A stretch of 64,000 bases of DNA, from assembly GCF_006491645.1 (NCBI RefSeq), contig NZ_VDCZ01000012.1, positions 62,001-126,000 on the forward strand, read 5' to 3'. The notes below the pieces were generated by a model. It did not search any database. It was not told the origin of the DNA and was given only the letters and a program-made list of their open reading frames with translations. The DNA comes from Flavobacterium profundi. GTDB lineage: Bacteria > Bacteroidota > Bacteroidia > Flavobacteriales > Flavobacteriaceae. Shown here piece by piece: positions 53,503 to 63,180 of this stretch. Numbering within the stretch: the first letter of the stretch is position 1; each line of letters opens with the position of its first letter. The translations under genes and the position numbers were made by a program.

Positions 53503-54864
53503 TTAAAAAGGAATCACTTTCATTACTTTGTGTTTTCTCAAATAGCCTTGAATGATATTCTTTGAATCGCGATTATTTTGCATGGGTATGATAATTTTCT
53601 GCAAAATTTCTAAATTGTTGATTTGGTAATTTAGATCGTAAAAGCAGTAGCCTTTTAGGTTGCCATTTTCAATGACAATAGCACTTCTTTCATCATGAGT
53701 TCTACCTCTGTCCACAATGACCAAGTTGTTTTTAGAAAGCGTATTTTCTTCGATAAACAACTGAACCCTTTTATTATATTCTTGTGGTGTTTCTTTATTG
53801 ATACAAGCTCCATAACATTGCTTTAAGTCGTATTGAAAACAACTACTCTTAGTATCGTATAAACCGTTTATTTTTTGACAAAGGTTGTATTTTTCTGTAA
53901 TTTTAAACAAATAATTTTTGCCTTCTAGTAAGGAAGTAAAAGAGGTGATTTCTTTTTTTCGACCATCTACTTTTTGAACGCTAAGTTTAATATAGCCTTT
54001 CTCATCTTTTTCAGTATATAGAGCCCAACCAAATAGCGATTTTTTCAAAGATCTATTGTAAATAGGTTTGTTAATTTTAATTTCTTCACTTTCTTTTAAA
54101 AGTGCGATTAATTCACTTCCAGTTTCCTCATAAGTAACAGTATAGACATCACGTTGTATCTTTTTACTTTTGTGTGTGGTTCCTGTGAAATGCTGATTGA
54201 CTCTTTTTTTGATGTTTTTGCTTTTACCAATGTAAATCAGGTCGCCTTTTTCATTATGAATGTAATAAATACCTGTTTTAGAAGGAACGGCATCTATAAT
54301 ATCGAGTAGTTTGGGAGATAAACCCGCTTTGATTTCGGTTTTTACAAAACTTTTTACAATTTCTTTTCCTGTGTCTTTGGAAAGTAAAAGTTTGAATAAT
54401 TTTACTGTAGCCATAGCATCACCACTTGCTCGGTGTCTATCCGCAATAGGAATACCTAAGGAACGAACCAATTTACCTAAACTATACGAAGGTTGCTCTG
54501 GAATCAGTTTTTTAGCTAATTCTACAGTGCATAATGTTGGTTTTTTAAAGGTATACCCTAATCTTCTAAATTCGGTGCTTAAAATGCGATAATCGAAAGA
54601 TGCATTATGAGCAACAATAATACTACCTTCAGTAATTTCGATAATTCTTTTGGCTACTTCATAAAACTTAGGTGCTGAACGCAACATAGCATTATTAATA
54701 CCTGTTAATTTAACCACAAAAGGTTGTATCGGTTTTTCTGGGTTTACCAAACTAATAAATTGATCAATTACTTCATGACCATCGTATTTATAAATAGCGA
54801 TTTCGGTAATACCTTCTTCGTTGTATTGCCCACCAGTTGTTTCTATGTCGAGTATGCAGTAAAT
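53503..54864 (-). CDS. DnaQ-like exonuclease fused to GIY-YIG endonuclease domain; start likely ATT
   Basis: About 453 residues if translation starts at an ATT at 54864; the first ordinary start codon is a TTG at 54750, which would cut off exonuclease motif I. Motif I (YCILDIETTGG, Asp6, Glu8) is conserved in this family right after the start Met, so the true start is near 54864. Motif II AHNASFDY (Asp91), motif III HRASGDA (His144, Asp149). The GIY-YIG domain (about 199-280) has TGIYYIHNEKGDLIYIGKSKNIKKRV. DnaQ/UvrC-N fusions are known repair nucleases (Cho-like). The ATT reading, or a lost start by mutation or sequencing error, needs checking. Confidence 0.85.
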   Translation of the reverse strand: MYCILDIETTGGQYNEEGITEIAIYKYDGHEVIDQFISLVNPEKPIQPFVVKLTGINNAMLRSAPKFYEVAKRIIEITEGSIIVAHNASFDYRILSTEFRRLGYTFKKPTLCTVELAKKLIPEQPSYSLGKLVRSLGIPIADRHRASGDAMATVKLFKLLLSKDTGKEIVKSFVKTEIKAGLSPKLLDIIDAVPSKTGIYYIHNEKGDLIYIGKSKNIKKRVNQHFTGTTHKSKKIQRDVYTVTYEETGSELIALLKESEEIKINKPIYNRSLKKSLFGWALYTEKDEKGYIKLSVQKVDGRKKEITSFTSLLEGKNYLFKITEKYNLCQKINGLYDTKSSCFQYDLKQCYGACINKETPQEYNKRVQLFIEENTLSKNNLVIVDRGRTHDERSAIVIENGNLKGYCFYDLNYQINNLEILQKIIIPMQNNRDSKNIIQGYLRKHKVMKVIPF

Positions 54865-54920
54865 GGTAATTAACGTTTAATGATTTAAAAATTTCAAAGT
54901 TACATTTTTTTCTTTTTGGA

Positions 54921-55613
54921 CTAACTTCTATGTCCAAATATACTACTTCCTATTCGAACCATGGTACTTCCACAAGAAATAGCCAATTCATAATCTCCCG
55001 ACATGCCCATTGAAAGAATATTCAAGTCTATAGTATCACAAGTAACGGAGCCGAAATGTTTTTTTGAGGTATCGAAAAGGACTTTTAAATGTTGAAACTC
55101 TTTTTGAATTTGGTTCTGGTTTTCAGTAAAGGTAGCCATTCCCATTAATCCAACTACTTTTATGTTTTTAAATGAAGGATTGTCACTTTGAGCAGAGTCG
55201 AGAAGTAGGTTGAGAATGTCATTTAATTCGGTTTCATCTAATCCAAACTTCGTTTCTTCTTCAGCAATATGCATTTGTAATAAACACGGAATAACGCGAT
55301 TGTTTTTTGCCGCTTGTTTGTTAATTTCTTGCAGTAGTTTTAAGCTATCAACACCATGAATCAAACTCACAAAAGGAGCCATATATTTCACTTTATTGGT
55401 TTGAACATGACCAATCATATGCCATTCAATATCTTTTGGCATTTGCTCATACTTTTCAGTCATTTCTTGAATTTTGTTTTCACCAAAAATACGTTGGCCA
55501 GCATGGTACGCCTCCATTACATCTGAAACAGGTTTTGTTTTAGAAACCGCCACAAGTGTAACTTGTTGAGGAATATTTTTTTTTATGCTGTTAAGATTTG
55601 TTGCTATGGACAT
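54921..55613 (-). CDS. YggS-family PLP homeostasis protein
   Basis: 230 residues. YggS/PLPBP binds pyridoxal 5'-phosphate through Lys25 in AVSKTKP and keeps vitamin B6 balance. GENKIQEM, WHMIGHVQTNKVKY and MGMSGDYELAISCGSTMVRIGSSIFG are family marks. The segment LLLDSAQSD (near 138-146) is encoded by an interspersed repeat copy (55182-55205) and is an addition compared with the relatives I recall. The insertion sits in a surface-loop region before KNIKVVGLMGMATF, so activity should be retained. Confidence 0.92.
   Translation of the reverse strand: MSIATNLNSIKKNIPQQVTLVAVSKTKPVSDVMEAYHAGQRIFGENKIQEMTEKYEQMPKDIEWHMIGHVQTNKVKYMAPFVSLIHGVDSLKLLQEINKQAAKNNRVIPCLLQMHIAEEETKFGLDETELNDILNLLLDSAQSDNPSFKNIKVVGLMGMATFTENQNQIQKEFQHLKVLFDTSKKHFGSVTCDTIDLNILSMGMSGDYELAISCGSTMVRIGSSIFGHRS
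55182..55205. repeat. Interspersed repeat copy 4, inside the YggS gene
   Basis: GTCACTTTGAGCAGAGTCGAGAAG, 24 nt, read in frame on the minus strand as LLDSAQSD with one more Leu. It differs at 4 of 24 positions from the copy in the radical SAM gene (15694-15717). Confidence 0.7.
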
Positions 55614-55617
55614 TGAT

Positions 55618-56673
55618 TTAATATTTTTTTAATCGGATAAATTTTCTTTCAAAATAAATATATGAAAAATGAGATAAAATTATAGTACATATAATCGAAG
55701 AAAAATAAAATATAAAAATTGATAGATTTTCAGAGATATGGTTTGTAATTTTAGATTTAAGAAAAATCAATCCAATAAACTGAAAAATAATTGCATGGTA
55801 CATGTATATACCATATGAAATTTTTCCAAAATAGTTTAAATACTTGTTATTTAAAAAAGGAATATAGGTTGTAGTTAAAATTCCAATAAATATAGGAAAA
55901 GTAAGCATACATATAAAATGATAGGTGATGGTTTCAAAATTATCATTTATTATGTCTGTAAAAAATAGTAAAAAAAATAGTAAGTGAGTTATTATTTTTA
56001 AAGGTTTAGAAAATAAAATAGTGTTTTTTTTAATAGATATAAATGCAATTACTCCGCTAAATGAAAAAAAATAAAAATACATCAGATATTTTTGTAAAGG
56101 AATAAATTGGCAGAAATGAAAAATGTAAAAATAAAGTAGGGTAAAAGTTAAAAAAAAGATTAAAAAATATTTAGCTTTTAATTTGTATAGAATGGGAGCA
56201 ATTATAATATAAAATTGTTCTTCAATACCTATTGACCATAAAATTTCTAAAATGCCACCAGGTTTAAATGTGGCTAAAATATTTGCAAAAAATGTGAAGC
56301 CTAAAAAAATACCGAATACTAAATTATAATTATTATCTGGAATATACCCAAAATTAGGAGCGACAAATTCATAAAAGATAAAGCCAAAAATAAGTACTAA
56401 ATAATACAATGGAAAAATTCTTAAAGCTCTTCTTGAAAAGAATTTTTTCAAATCAATGGTATTATTATTATCCTTTTCTATAATCAAATTCCGTATTATT
56501 AGAAAACCACTCAAGGAAAAGAACACATACACGGCTTCATCTCCTTTAAAAAAAATAGGAAGTTTATTATAATACGGAAAGCATCTATTTGCACAATACT
56601 GAGGCAAATGGTATAAAATTACGAATAGGGCTAAAAAAAAACGTAATGGTGTTATGTTTGGTAATATTTTCAT
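55618..56673 (-). CDS. Acyltransferase 3 family membrane protein (OafA/YrhL-like)
   Basis: 351 residues from ATG 56673; a TTG 3 nt upstream is ignored. Ten or so membrane segments from 10 to 345, with the family His/Arg motif in LFVILYHLPQYC and the FFSRRALRIFPLYYLVL signature near 85-101. These integral enzymes move acetyl or other acyl groups to surface polysaccharides. The start codon overlaps the DUF1015 stop by 1 bp (TGATG). The gene is very AT-rich compared with its neighbours and might have been acquired separately. The substrate is unknown. Confidence 0.85.
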   Translation of the reverse strand: MKILPNITPLRFFLALFVILYHLPQYCANRCFPYYNKLPIFFKGDEAVYVFFSLSGFLIIRNLIIEKDNNNTIDLKKFFSRRALRIFPLYYLVLIFGFIFYEFVAPNFGYIPDNNYNLVFGIFLGFTFFANILATFKPGGILEILWSIGIEEQFYIIIAPILYKLKAKYFLIFFLTFTLLYFYIFHFCQFIPLQKYLMYFYFFSFSGVIAFISIKKNTILFSKPLKIITHLLFFLLFFTDIINDNFETITYHFICMLTFPIFIGILTTTYIPFLNNKYLNYFGKISYGIYMYHAIIFQFIGLIFLKSKITNHISENLSIFIFYFSSIICTIILSHFSYIYFERKFIRLKKY

Positions 56674-57899
56674 CAAATTTCATACACAATTAAACCACTT
56701 CTAAATTTAGGTTCGATATAGGTACTTTTTGGAGGCATAATTAAATTATGATCGGCCAATGTTTTTATTTCTGAAATATCAGAAGGGTAAAGCATAAAAC
56801 CAACTTCAAAATCTCCTTCATCAATTACTTGTTTAATTGTGGTAATGGATTGTTTTCCAGGGATGTATTCAATACGTTCGTCATTACGCAAATCTTCAAT
56901 TCCTAAAATAGGATGCAGAACCGTATTGTATAAAATTTGTGCATCTAAAGTATTCAAAATTGAATTCTCTGCTTTTTCTTGTAAGGGATGTTTGTAAAAT
57001 AAAGCATAAAAATTACCATCCAAATACATACCAAATTCAAATTTGTTTTCTGGTTTCCAAAGTTCTTGTTCTTTTGGTTTTACAATAAAATATTCTTCCA
57101 ATAAAGTGAGAAAATTTGCTTTGGAATGTCCGTTTAAATCTCTAATAATTCGATTGAATTCATAAATTTTAACATTGCTTTCAGCAATTAAAAAACTCAT
57201 AAAATATTCTAAATTTGGGTTGCCCAATTTCTTATCTTGCTCGTAAAGCATTTCAGCTGAAGCCGAACGATGGTGTCCATCAGCTATATATAGATTAGGG
57301 ATATTCTCAAAATACTCTTGTAGCCAATCGATATCACTTTGAGTATCTATTTTCCAAAGCGTATGCTTTTCTTTAGTTGTGGTAGTAAATGCATAAATAG
57401 GTTCACTTTGTTTCTTTAATAACAACCAAGTATTAATTTCCACACTATCAGGATACGTAATTAATACAGGTTCTGTATTAAATTGGGTTTGATGTAAATA
57501 ATCTTTGAATAATTCCACGCGATATTGTAAGGTGTCTTCGTGTTTTTTAATTACATCTTTTTGATAATCTTCAACTGAAGTTCCTGCAATTATACCTGTA
57601 AAAGTCTGACTTTTCGTTTGAATTTCATAAACATAAAAAACCGCTTTTTCTTCTTGAATAAAGATACCTTCGCTTTTAAAATCCTTGTATTTTAGAGCCA
57701 CTCCTTTAAAGCGTTTGTCCCAACTTATTTTTTGCGAATGCGCATAGGCAGGATTAATTACATGCAAAAATGAATACGGATTGAAGTTAAGCCATGCCGC
57801 TAACTCGGCCGGACTATAATCGTCATAATTTCTGCAGGTAACCAAACCAATTTTATCCGATGCTGGTCTAACTGCTTTAAAAGGAATTATTTTACTCAT
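56673..57899 (-). CDS. DUF1015 family protein
   Basis: 408 residues. MSKIIPFKAVRPASDKIGLVTCRNYDDYSPAEL at the start, and IADGHHRSASAEMLYE near 200, are hallmarks of DUF1015. The family is soluble, cytoplasmic and often next to serine or biosynthesis genes; its activity is unproven. Its stop overlaps the acyltransferase start by 1 bp. A gap of 65 bp with an inverted repeat separates it from the hydroxybutyryl-CoA dehydrogenase gene. Confidence 0.88.
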   Translation of the reverse strand: MSKIIPFKAVRPASDKIGLVTCRNYDDYSPAELAAWLNFNPYSFLHVINPAYAHSQKISWDKRFKGVALKYKDFKSEGIFIQEEKAVFYVYEIQTKSQTFTGIIAGTSVEDYQKDVIKKHEDTLQYRVELFKDYLHQTQFNTEPVLITYPDSVEINTWLLLKKQSEPIYAFTTTTKEKHTLWKIDTQSDIDWLQEYFENIPNLYIADGHHRSASAEMLYEQDKKLGNPNLEYFMSFLIAESNVKIYEFNRIIRDLNGHSKANFLTLLEEYFIVKPKEQELWKPENKFEFGMYLDGNFYALFYKHPLQEKAENSILNTLDAQILYNTVLHPILGIEDLRNDERIEYIPGKQSITTIKQVIDEGDFEVGFMLYPSDISEIKTLADHNLIMPPKSTYIEPKFRSGLIVYEI

Positions 57900-57916
57900 A
57901 GTTTAGTTAAAAATCA

Positions 57917-57955
57917 AAAGCCTAAAAATCAAGAATGTAACTTTTAGACTTTTGA
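57917..57955. repeat. Inverted repeat between DUF1015 and hbd
   Basis: CAAAAGCCTAAAA (57917-57929) and TTTTAGACTTTTG (57943-57955) form a 13-bp stem with one mismatch. No T tract follows on either strand, so terminator function is doubtful. Confidence 0.35.
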
Positions 57956-57964
57956 CATTAGTCA

Positions 57965-58858
57965 TTACGACTTCATAAATTGTTTTGAAACTTTTTCTGC
58001 TTTTTTAACTTCAGCATAATCGTAGAAACCTTCTCCAGATTTTACACCTAATTTTCCTGCCATCACCATATTTATTAATAAAGGACAAGGAGCGTATTTT
58101 GGGTTTTTAAAGCCATCATACATAACGTTTAAAATAGAAAGACAAACATCTAAACCAATAAAATCGGCTAACTGTAAAGGTCCCATTGGATGTGCCATTC
58201 CTAATTTCATTACGGTATCAATTTCTGCTACACCAGCAACACCATTGTATAAAGTTTCTATAGCTTCGTTAATCATTGGCATTAAGATACGATTGGCAAC
58301 AAAACCTGGATAATCATTTACTTCTGTTGGTGTTTTTCCTAATTTTTCAGATAAGCTCATGATAATTTTAGTCACTTCATTAGAAGTGTTGTATCCTCGG
58401 ATAATTTCAACCAATTTCATGATAGGCACTGGATTCATGAAGTGCATTCCAATCACACGCTCAGGGTGTACTACTTGTGCTGCAATTTGTGTAATAGAAA
58501 TGGAAGAAGTATTGGTTGCTAAAATCACATTATGATCACAAATATCACTTAATTGTTTGAAGATTTTTAATTTTAAATCTACATTTTCAGTAGCTGCTTC
58601 AATCACTAAATCACAACCAACAACACCATCTTTAGTATCGGTATAGGTAATAATATTGCTTATTGTATTAATTTTATCGTCTTCAGTGATGCTGCCTTTG
58701 GCTACCATTCGATCTAAATTTTTAGCGATTGTGGTCATGCCTCTTTCAATTGCGGCTTCTGAGATATCGATTAATTTTACTGTAAATCCAGATTGTGCAA
58801 AAGTATGAGCGATTCCGTTGCCCATAGTTCCTGCACCTATTACTGCTATTTGTTTCAT
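57965..58858 (-). CDS. hbd: 3-hydroxybutyryl-CoA dehydrogenase
   Basis: 297 residues. NAD-binding GAGTMGNGIAH (8-18), VIEAATENVDLK, ATNTSSISIT, and the catalytic His in GMHFMNPVPIMKLVEI with the later NDYPGFVANRILMPMINEA. It oxidises 3-hydroxyacyl-CoA to 3-oxoacyl-CoA with NAD, in fatty-acid or butyrate metabolism. A small membrane-protein gene ends 4 bp upstream; that gene overlaps the oxidoreductase gene by 1 bp. The three could be one unit. Confidence 0.92.
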   Translation of the reverse strand: MKQIAVIGAGTMGNGIAHTFAQSGFTVKLIDISEAAIERGMTTIAKNLDRMVAKGSITEDDKINTISNIITYTDTKDGVVGCDLVIEAATENVDLKLKIFKQLSDICDHNVILATNTSSISITQIAAQVVHPERVIGMHFMNPVPIMKLVEIIRGYNTSNEVTKIIMSLSEKLGKTPTEVNDYPGFVANRILMPMINEAIETLYNGVAGVAEIDTVMKLGMAHPMGPLQLADFIGLDVCLSILNVMYDGFKNPKYAPCPLLINMVMAGKLGVKSGEGFYDYAEVKKAEKVSKQFMKS

Positions 58859-58862
58859 TGTA

Positions 58863-59264
58863 TTAATTGAGTTTTGTTTTTTTAGTATATATTAAAAATG
58901 AGGTTAGGCCTGGAATTAACATCATGAAAAGTTCTAAAAGCTTAGATTCTATTATAAGTTGAATGGTCAAGCCTAATAAAAAAAGGATACTTATAATTTT
59001 AAAAAATAGTACTATTGAATTAACTATCATTTTAGCTTTTATGGATAGCTGATTTTTAACTTTTCTTGCAAAAAAATGAATAGTCATGAATGCTACAATT
59101 ATTCCAAGACCTAAGCTACATAAAATAAAAATGTTTCTTTCATTGCTGTCCTTATTAAAAATGACTTGAATGAAAAAATAAATTACAACAAATAAAAAAG
59201 ACAGAATTAAAAAAGGTTTGATTCTTTTTGATATAAAAAATAAGATAAAATCTTTTCTATTCAT
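58863..59264 (-). CDS. Small membrane protein of unknown function
   Basis: 133 residues with four membrane segments: about 16-33, 43-61, 83-103 and 108-124. No motif beyond membrane composition. It overlaps the end of the Gfo/Idh/MocA gene by 1 bp and lies 4 bp before hbd, so it is cotranscribed and translationally coupled. Function unknown. Confidence 0.65.
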   Translation of the reverse strand: MNRKDFILFFISKRIKPFLILSFLFVVIYFFIQVIFNKDSNERNIFILCSLGLGIIVAFMTIHFFARKVKNQLSIKAKMIVNSIVLFFKIISILFLLGLTIQLIIESKLLELFMMLIPGLTSFLIYTKKTKLN

Positions 59265-60235
59265 TATGATTTATTTTCCATCGATTCAATAATCATGTAA
59301 GCTACACGTAAAGCTTCGGTACCATCTTCCAAGGTTACAATTGGTGTTGTATTATTGTTAATTGCATCTGCAAAAGTTTCTAATTCTTCTAAGATAGCAT
59401 TGTTAGCATTTACTTTAGGATTGTCAAAATAGATTTGTTTTTTTATCCCTTCCGCATTTTGTAAAATCATATCAAAATCACCAGGTACTTCTGGTGCGTC
59501 TTTCATTTTAACCACTTCACATATTTTCTCCAAATAGTCTACAGAGATGTAAGCGTCTTTTTGGAAAAATCGTGATTTACGCATGTTTTTCATGGAAATT
59601 CTACTCGAGGTCACATTGGCAACACAGCCATTTTCAAACTCAATTCGAGCATTAGCAATGTCTGGGGAATCCGATATAACAGCAACTCCACTGGCATTGA
59701 CCGATTTAACTTTGGAACGAACCACACTTAAAATGGCATCAATATCATGAATCATTAAATCCAAAACTACTGGAACATCTGTGCCTCGCGGATTAAATTC
59801 CGCTAAACGATGTGTTTCAATAAACATTGGATTTTCAATCTTATCTTTAACAGCTTGGAAAGCAGGATTAAAGCGTTCTACATGACCTACCTGACCTTTT
59901 ACATTATGTTTTTGTGCTAATGCAATGATTTTTTCTGCTTCTTCAACCGTATTTGAAATGGGTTTTTCTAAAAACACATGTTTACCCGCTTCAATTGCTG
60001 TAACCGCACATTCGTAATGAGAAAGAGTAGGCGTTACGATATCTACAACGTCTACTTCTTGGATTAAACTTTCAATAGAGTCAAATTTTTTATAACCAAA
60101 TTCAGCAGCTACTTTTTTAGCATTTTCTTCAAATGGGTCATAAAAGCCGACTAATTCATATTTTGAGGATTGATTTAATAAACGCAAATGTATTTTTCCT
60201 AAGTGACCAGCACCTAGAACGCCAACTTTCAACAT
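59264..60235 (-). CDS. Gfo/Idh/MocA-family oxidoreductase
   Basis: 323 residues. Rossmann fold GAGHLGKIHLRLL (8-20), VDIVTPTLSHYECA and EKPISNTVEEAE typical of the family, then the C-terminal alpha/beta domain with a His-containing site (NASGVAVISD, MIHDIDAILSVV). It reduces or oxidises sugars or cyclic alcohols with NAD(P). A -7 element TATTTTTG lies 24 nt upstream. First gene of a unit with the small membrane protein and hbd. Substrate unknown. Confidence 0.9.
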   Translation of the reverse strand: MLKVGVLGAGHLGKIHLRLLNQSSKYELVGFYDPFEENAKKVAAEFGYKKFDSIESLIQEVDVVDIVTPTLSHYECAVTAIEAGKHVFLEKPISNTVEEAEKIIALAQKHNVKGQVGHVERFNPAFQAVKDKIENPMFIETHRLAEFNPRGTDVPVVLDLMIHDIDAILSVVRSKVKSVNASGVAVISDSPDIANARIEFENGCVANVTSSRISMKNMRKSRFFQKDAYISVDYLEKICEVVKMKDAPEVPGDFDMILQNAEGIKKQIYFDNPKVNANNAILEELETFADAINNNTTPIVTLEDGTEALRVAYMIIESMENKS

Positions 60236-60251
60236 AATAAAGTATTTTCAA

Positions 60252-60259
60252 CAAAAATA
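60252..60259 (-). promoter_or_regulatory. -7 element for the Gfo/Idh/MocA gene
   Basis: Minus strand reads TATTTTTG, an exact TAnnTTTG, 17 nt before the ATG at 60235. Confidence 0.45.
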
Positions 60260-60367
60260 CATATTTGTTTGAAGTTTTTGAGATACAGTTTGTATTTTTT
60301 TTGAACTTTATAGCTTGTTTATTGTGTTTTTTACTGTTATTTTTACCAAAAACTAATAGCCTATAAA

Positions 60368-61009
60368 TTGAAAGATACTCCCAAACATCAAGGACTTAGA
60401 AATCAACTTGCTAAATTATTAGAGCAAAAAGGAATTACTGATAAAAATGTATTAGATGCCATAAGAAAAATTCCGCGTCATCTCTTTTTAAATTCGAGTT
60501 TTGAAGATTTTGCTTATCAAGACAAAGCCTTTCCAATAGCTGCTGGACAAACTATTTCTCAGCCTTACACCGTAGCATTCCAAAGTCAGTTATTAGATGT
60601 TAAAAAAGAACATAAAATTTTAGAAATTGGTACAGGAAGTGGTTATCAAACTGCTGTATTGTGTACTATGGGAGCCAAAGTGTATACCATAGAAAGACAA
60701 AACGAACTTTTTAAAATTACTTCTTTATTGTTGCCAAAATTAGGAATTAGACCCAAACATATTTCTTTTGGTGATGGCTACAAAGGATTGCCTCAATATG
60801 CTCCTTTTGATAGTATTATTGTTACCGCAGGTGCACCCTTTATTCCACCTGCATTAATGGCTCAGTTGAAAATAGGTGGTAAATTAGTTATTCCTTTAGG
60901 AGAAGAACATCAAATTATGACGATGCTTGTTAGAAAAAATGAATCACAATTTGAAAAACATGAGTTTGGAGAATTCCGTTTTGTACCCCTTTTAGAAGAT
61001 AAAAATTAG
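60368..61009 (+). CDS. pcm: Protein-L-isoaspartate O-methyltransferase
   Basis: 213 residues starting at TTG 60368, with no ATG in frame upstream. The start [22 protein letters not shown] matches family N-termini. The SAM-binding [13 protein letters not shown] (near 82-94) and the [17 protein letters not shown] motif are those of Pcm. It repairs isoaspartyl residues in damaged proteins. Its stop overlaps the stop of convergent smpB by 4 bp. Confidence 0.95.
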   Translation: MKDTPKHQGLRNQLAKLLEQKGITDKNVLDAIRKIPRHLFLNSSFEDFAYQDKAFPIAAGQTISQPYTVAFQSQLLDVKKEHKILEIGTGSGYQTAVLCTMGAKVYTIERQNELFKITSLLLPKLGIRPKHISFGDGYKGLPQYAPFDSIIVTAGAPFIPPALMAQLKIGGKLVIPLGEEHQIMTMLVRKNESQFEKHEFGEFRFVPLLEDKN

Positions 61010-61458
61010 TATGATTTTTTAATTCGGTCTAAATCTCTTTTAGTATCTCTTTCTTTCATTGTTTCCCTTTTGTCATAGTTCTTTTTACCACGACATAGAG
61101 CGATGTCTAATTTGGCTAAACCTTTTTCATTGGTGAATAAGCGTAAAGGGATGATAGTGAGTCCTTTATTATCACTGTCTTTTTGAAGTTTCTTTAATTC
61201 TTTTCTATTTAAAAGTAACTTTCTTTCACTTTTAGCTCTATGGTTGTAATGTGTACCAAAAAGGTACTCTTCTATAGTAGAATTAATTACAAAAAGTTCG
61301 TTATTGTGAAATTCACAAAAACTTTCAGCGATGGAAGCTTTACCTAAACGAATTGATTTGATTTCAGTACCAGTTAATACTATTCCAGCCGTATACTTAT
61401 CGATAATTTCATAATCGAATTTAGCTCTTTTATTGAGTATGTTAATCGTTTTTTGCAT
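61006..61458 (-). CDS. smpB: SsrA-binding protein SmpB
   Basis: 150 residues. The N-terminal [30 protein letters not shown], the [17 protein letters not shown] motif and the tail [20 protein letters not shown] identify SmpB, partner of tmRNA in trans-translation. The C-terminal tail, disordered in solution, enters the mRNA channel of stalled ribosomes. It is convergent with pcm. The ssrA gene is not seen within this window. Confidence 0.97.
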   Translation of the reverse strand: MQKTINILNKRAKFDYEIIDKYTAGIVLTGTEIKSIRLGKASIAESFCEFHNNELFVINSTIEEYLFGTHYNHRAKSERKLLLNRKELKKLQKDSDNKGLTIIPLRLFTNEKGLAKLDIALCRGKKNYDKRETMKERDTKRDLDRIKKSY

Positions 61459-61627
61459 GGGATTGCAAATGTAATTTAAAATATTAGAATTAGAAATTTT
61501 TATTACAAATATTGTAATTCTTTGAAAAATGTCATTTTTACAATAAACAATACTTAAAATTATGTACTTAATATTTTTTTACACAAAAAATTCATAAATT
61601 CGTATTTTAAACAGTAAACAAATAAAT

Positions 61628-63148
61628 ATGAAAAAAACGGTATTCAAGATATGCTTCTTGGCAGTTCTTGGCTTGAATGTAGCATGTACAGAAGATTCTA
61701 TTGAAAAAAACTCTGCAGAAGAAGTACAAAATTTTGATCAGAAATTATTATCCCCTCAACAAATTAATGATGAAATTAAGAGCACCTTGCAACAAACAGG
61801 TCAATTTTATTGGAAAAACGCATCCTTGCAATTATTGTGGAGTGCTTCCCAACATGGACAAAATCTAGTAACTATTGGTTATGGTACCTCTACAACTGAT
61901 TTTGAAAAATCAGCATCTTCTAGAAGTAAAGAGATTGTAGAACAATTATTAAATAGTATTCAAGCCAATGAATCCAATCCTGCAGAAAAACTTTTGGTTT
62001 ACAATGATCCCGTTTTGAACATTATAGATGTAATTGTTAAAGATCAAAAAACATTATTTGCTTTACGAAATAATAAAAATGTTAGGTATGTGGAACCAGC
62101 GGATTATCGCTTTTTTAAATTTGAAGAAGAAAATGGAACACAAAGAAGTTCAAGTTCAGGATCTTCTGGATGTGGATTCGATTCTCAAACTTTAAGTACA
62201 GCTGATTATACTTCTATTACTCCAAATGCAAAGGTGCCATGGAGTTTTTATAAGCATAACATTCCAAATGCATGGAGTAAAAGTACAGGTTCTGGTATCA
62301 CTATAGGCGTTATCGATTCGGGCGTTTCGCCTAATCAATCTTTATTGGGTAGTAATTTTAATAATGGTGATTCCAATGGTAGGAGTGTACAAAAATACGG
62401 AACCTATGTAGATTCTATTTGGCCATGGTCAACTTCAACAGACGGACCAAATGATCAATGTGGTCACGGTACCAGTATGACAGCTACTGCTACAGCACCT
62501 AGAAACAATAAAGGCTTGCCTGTGGGCGTTGCGTATAATGCCAATTTAATTTCTTATAGAGCAGCTGCAAATGTAGTTTTAGAGGGTTATCATGAACAAA
62601 AAGGAGTTCAAAATGCATTTGTTGGTTTAGGAAATAACTCTTCTGTTAAAATTATTTCTATGTCTATGGGACATATTTTTTCTGTTGGTCGAATTGAAGA
62701 TGGGGTACGCTATGCTAATAACAGAGGAAAACTGATTTTTTGTGCTGGTGGTACTTCCACTAGTTTTACCAATTTTGTAGGTGTAATTTTTCCAGCTTGG
62801 ATGAACGAAACAGTTGCTGTTACAGGTATTAAAGAAGGATCAGGTTATAATAAATGTTCCAATTGTCATTCAGGAAGTAAAATTGATTTTACAGTTGTAA
62901 TGGAGCGTTCAGCTTCAGGAAATACAGCTCCTGTATTAAGTTATTACGAAAATCAAACGGACTATGTAGGAGGATCTTCGGTTGCAACAGCTACAACAGC
63001 TGGGATAGCTGCCTTAGTTTGGTCAAAAAATCCAAGTTGGTCAAAAGATCAAGTTTTAAATAAATTAAAACAATCTGCATCCTTATATCCAAATAGAAGT
63101 TCAGAATACGGCTATGGGAACATTAATGCGGCAGTAGCAGTACAATAA
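61628..63148 (+). CDS. Subtilisin-like (S8) serine protease lipoprotein
   Basis: 506 residues. Lipobox LNVAC with Cys20, then an acidic-rich segment. The propeptide-like region covers about 40-165. The protease domain has Asp230 in GVIDSG, His280 in CGHGTSM and Ser451 in GGSSVATAT, a complete catalytic triad with the canonical order. Cys pairs occur in CSNC near 410. A lipoprotein anchor instead of a T9SS tail is notable for a flavobacterial subtilase. It should act at the cell surface or periplasm. It ends in a good terminator. Confidence 0.9.
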   Translation: MKKTVFKICFLAVLGLNVACTEDSIEKNSAEEVQNFDQKLLSPQQINDEIKSTLQQTGQFYWKNASLQLLWSASQHGQNLVTIGYGTSTTDFEKSASSRSKEIVEQLLNSIQANESNPAEKLLVYNDPVLNIIDVIVKDQKTLFALRNNKNVRYVEPADYRFFKFEEENGTQRSSSSGSSGCGFDSQTLSTADYTSITPNAKVPWSFYKHNIPNAWSKSTGSGITIGVIDSGVSPNQSLLGSNFNNGDSNGRSVQKYGTYVDSIWPWSTSTDGPNDQCGHGTSMTATATAPRNNKGLPVGVAYNANLISYRAAANVVLEGYHEQKGVQNAFVGLGNNSSVKIISMSMGHIFSVGRIEDGVRYANNRGKLIFCAGGTSTSFTNFVGVIFPAWMNETVAVTGIKEGSGYNKCSNCHSGSKIDFTVVMERSASGNTAPVLSYYENQTDYVGGSSVATATTAGIAALVWSKNPSWSKDQVLNKLKQSASLYPNRSSEYGYGNINAAVAVQ

Positions 63149-63180
63149 ACAATAAATTTCATACAATTATTAATTCTTGC

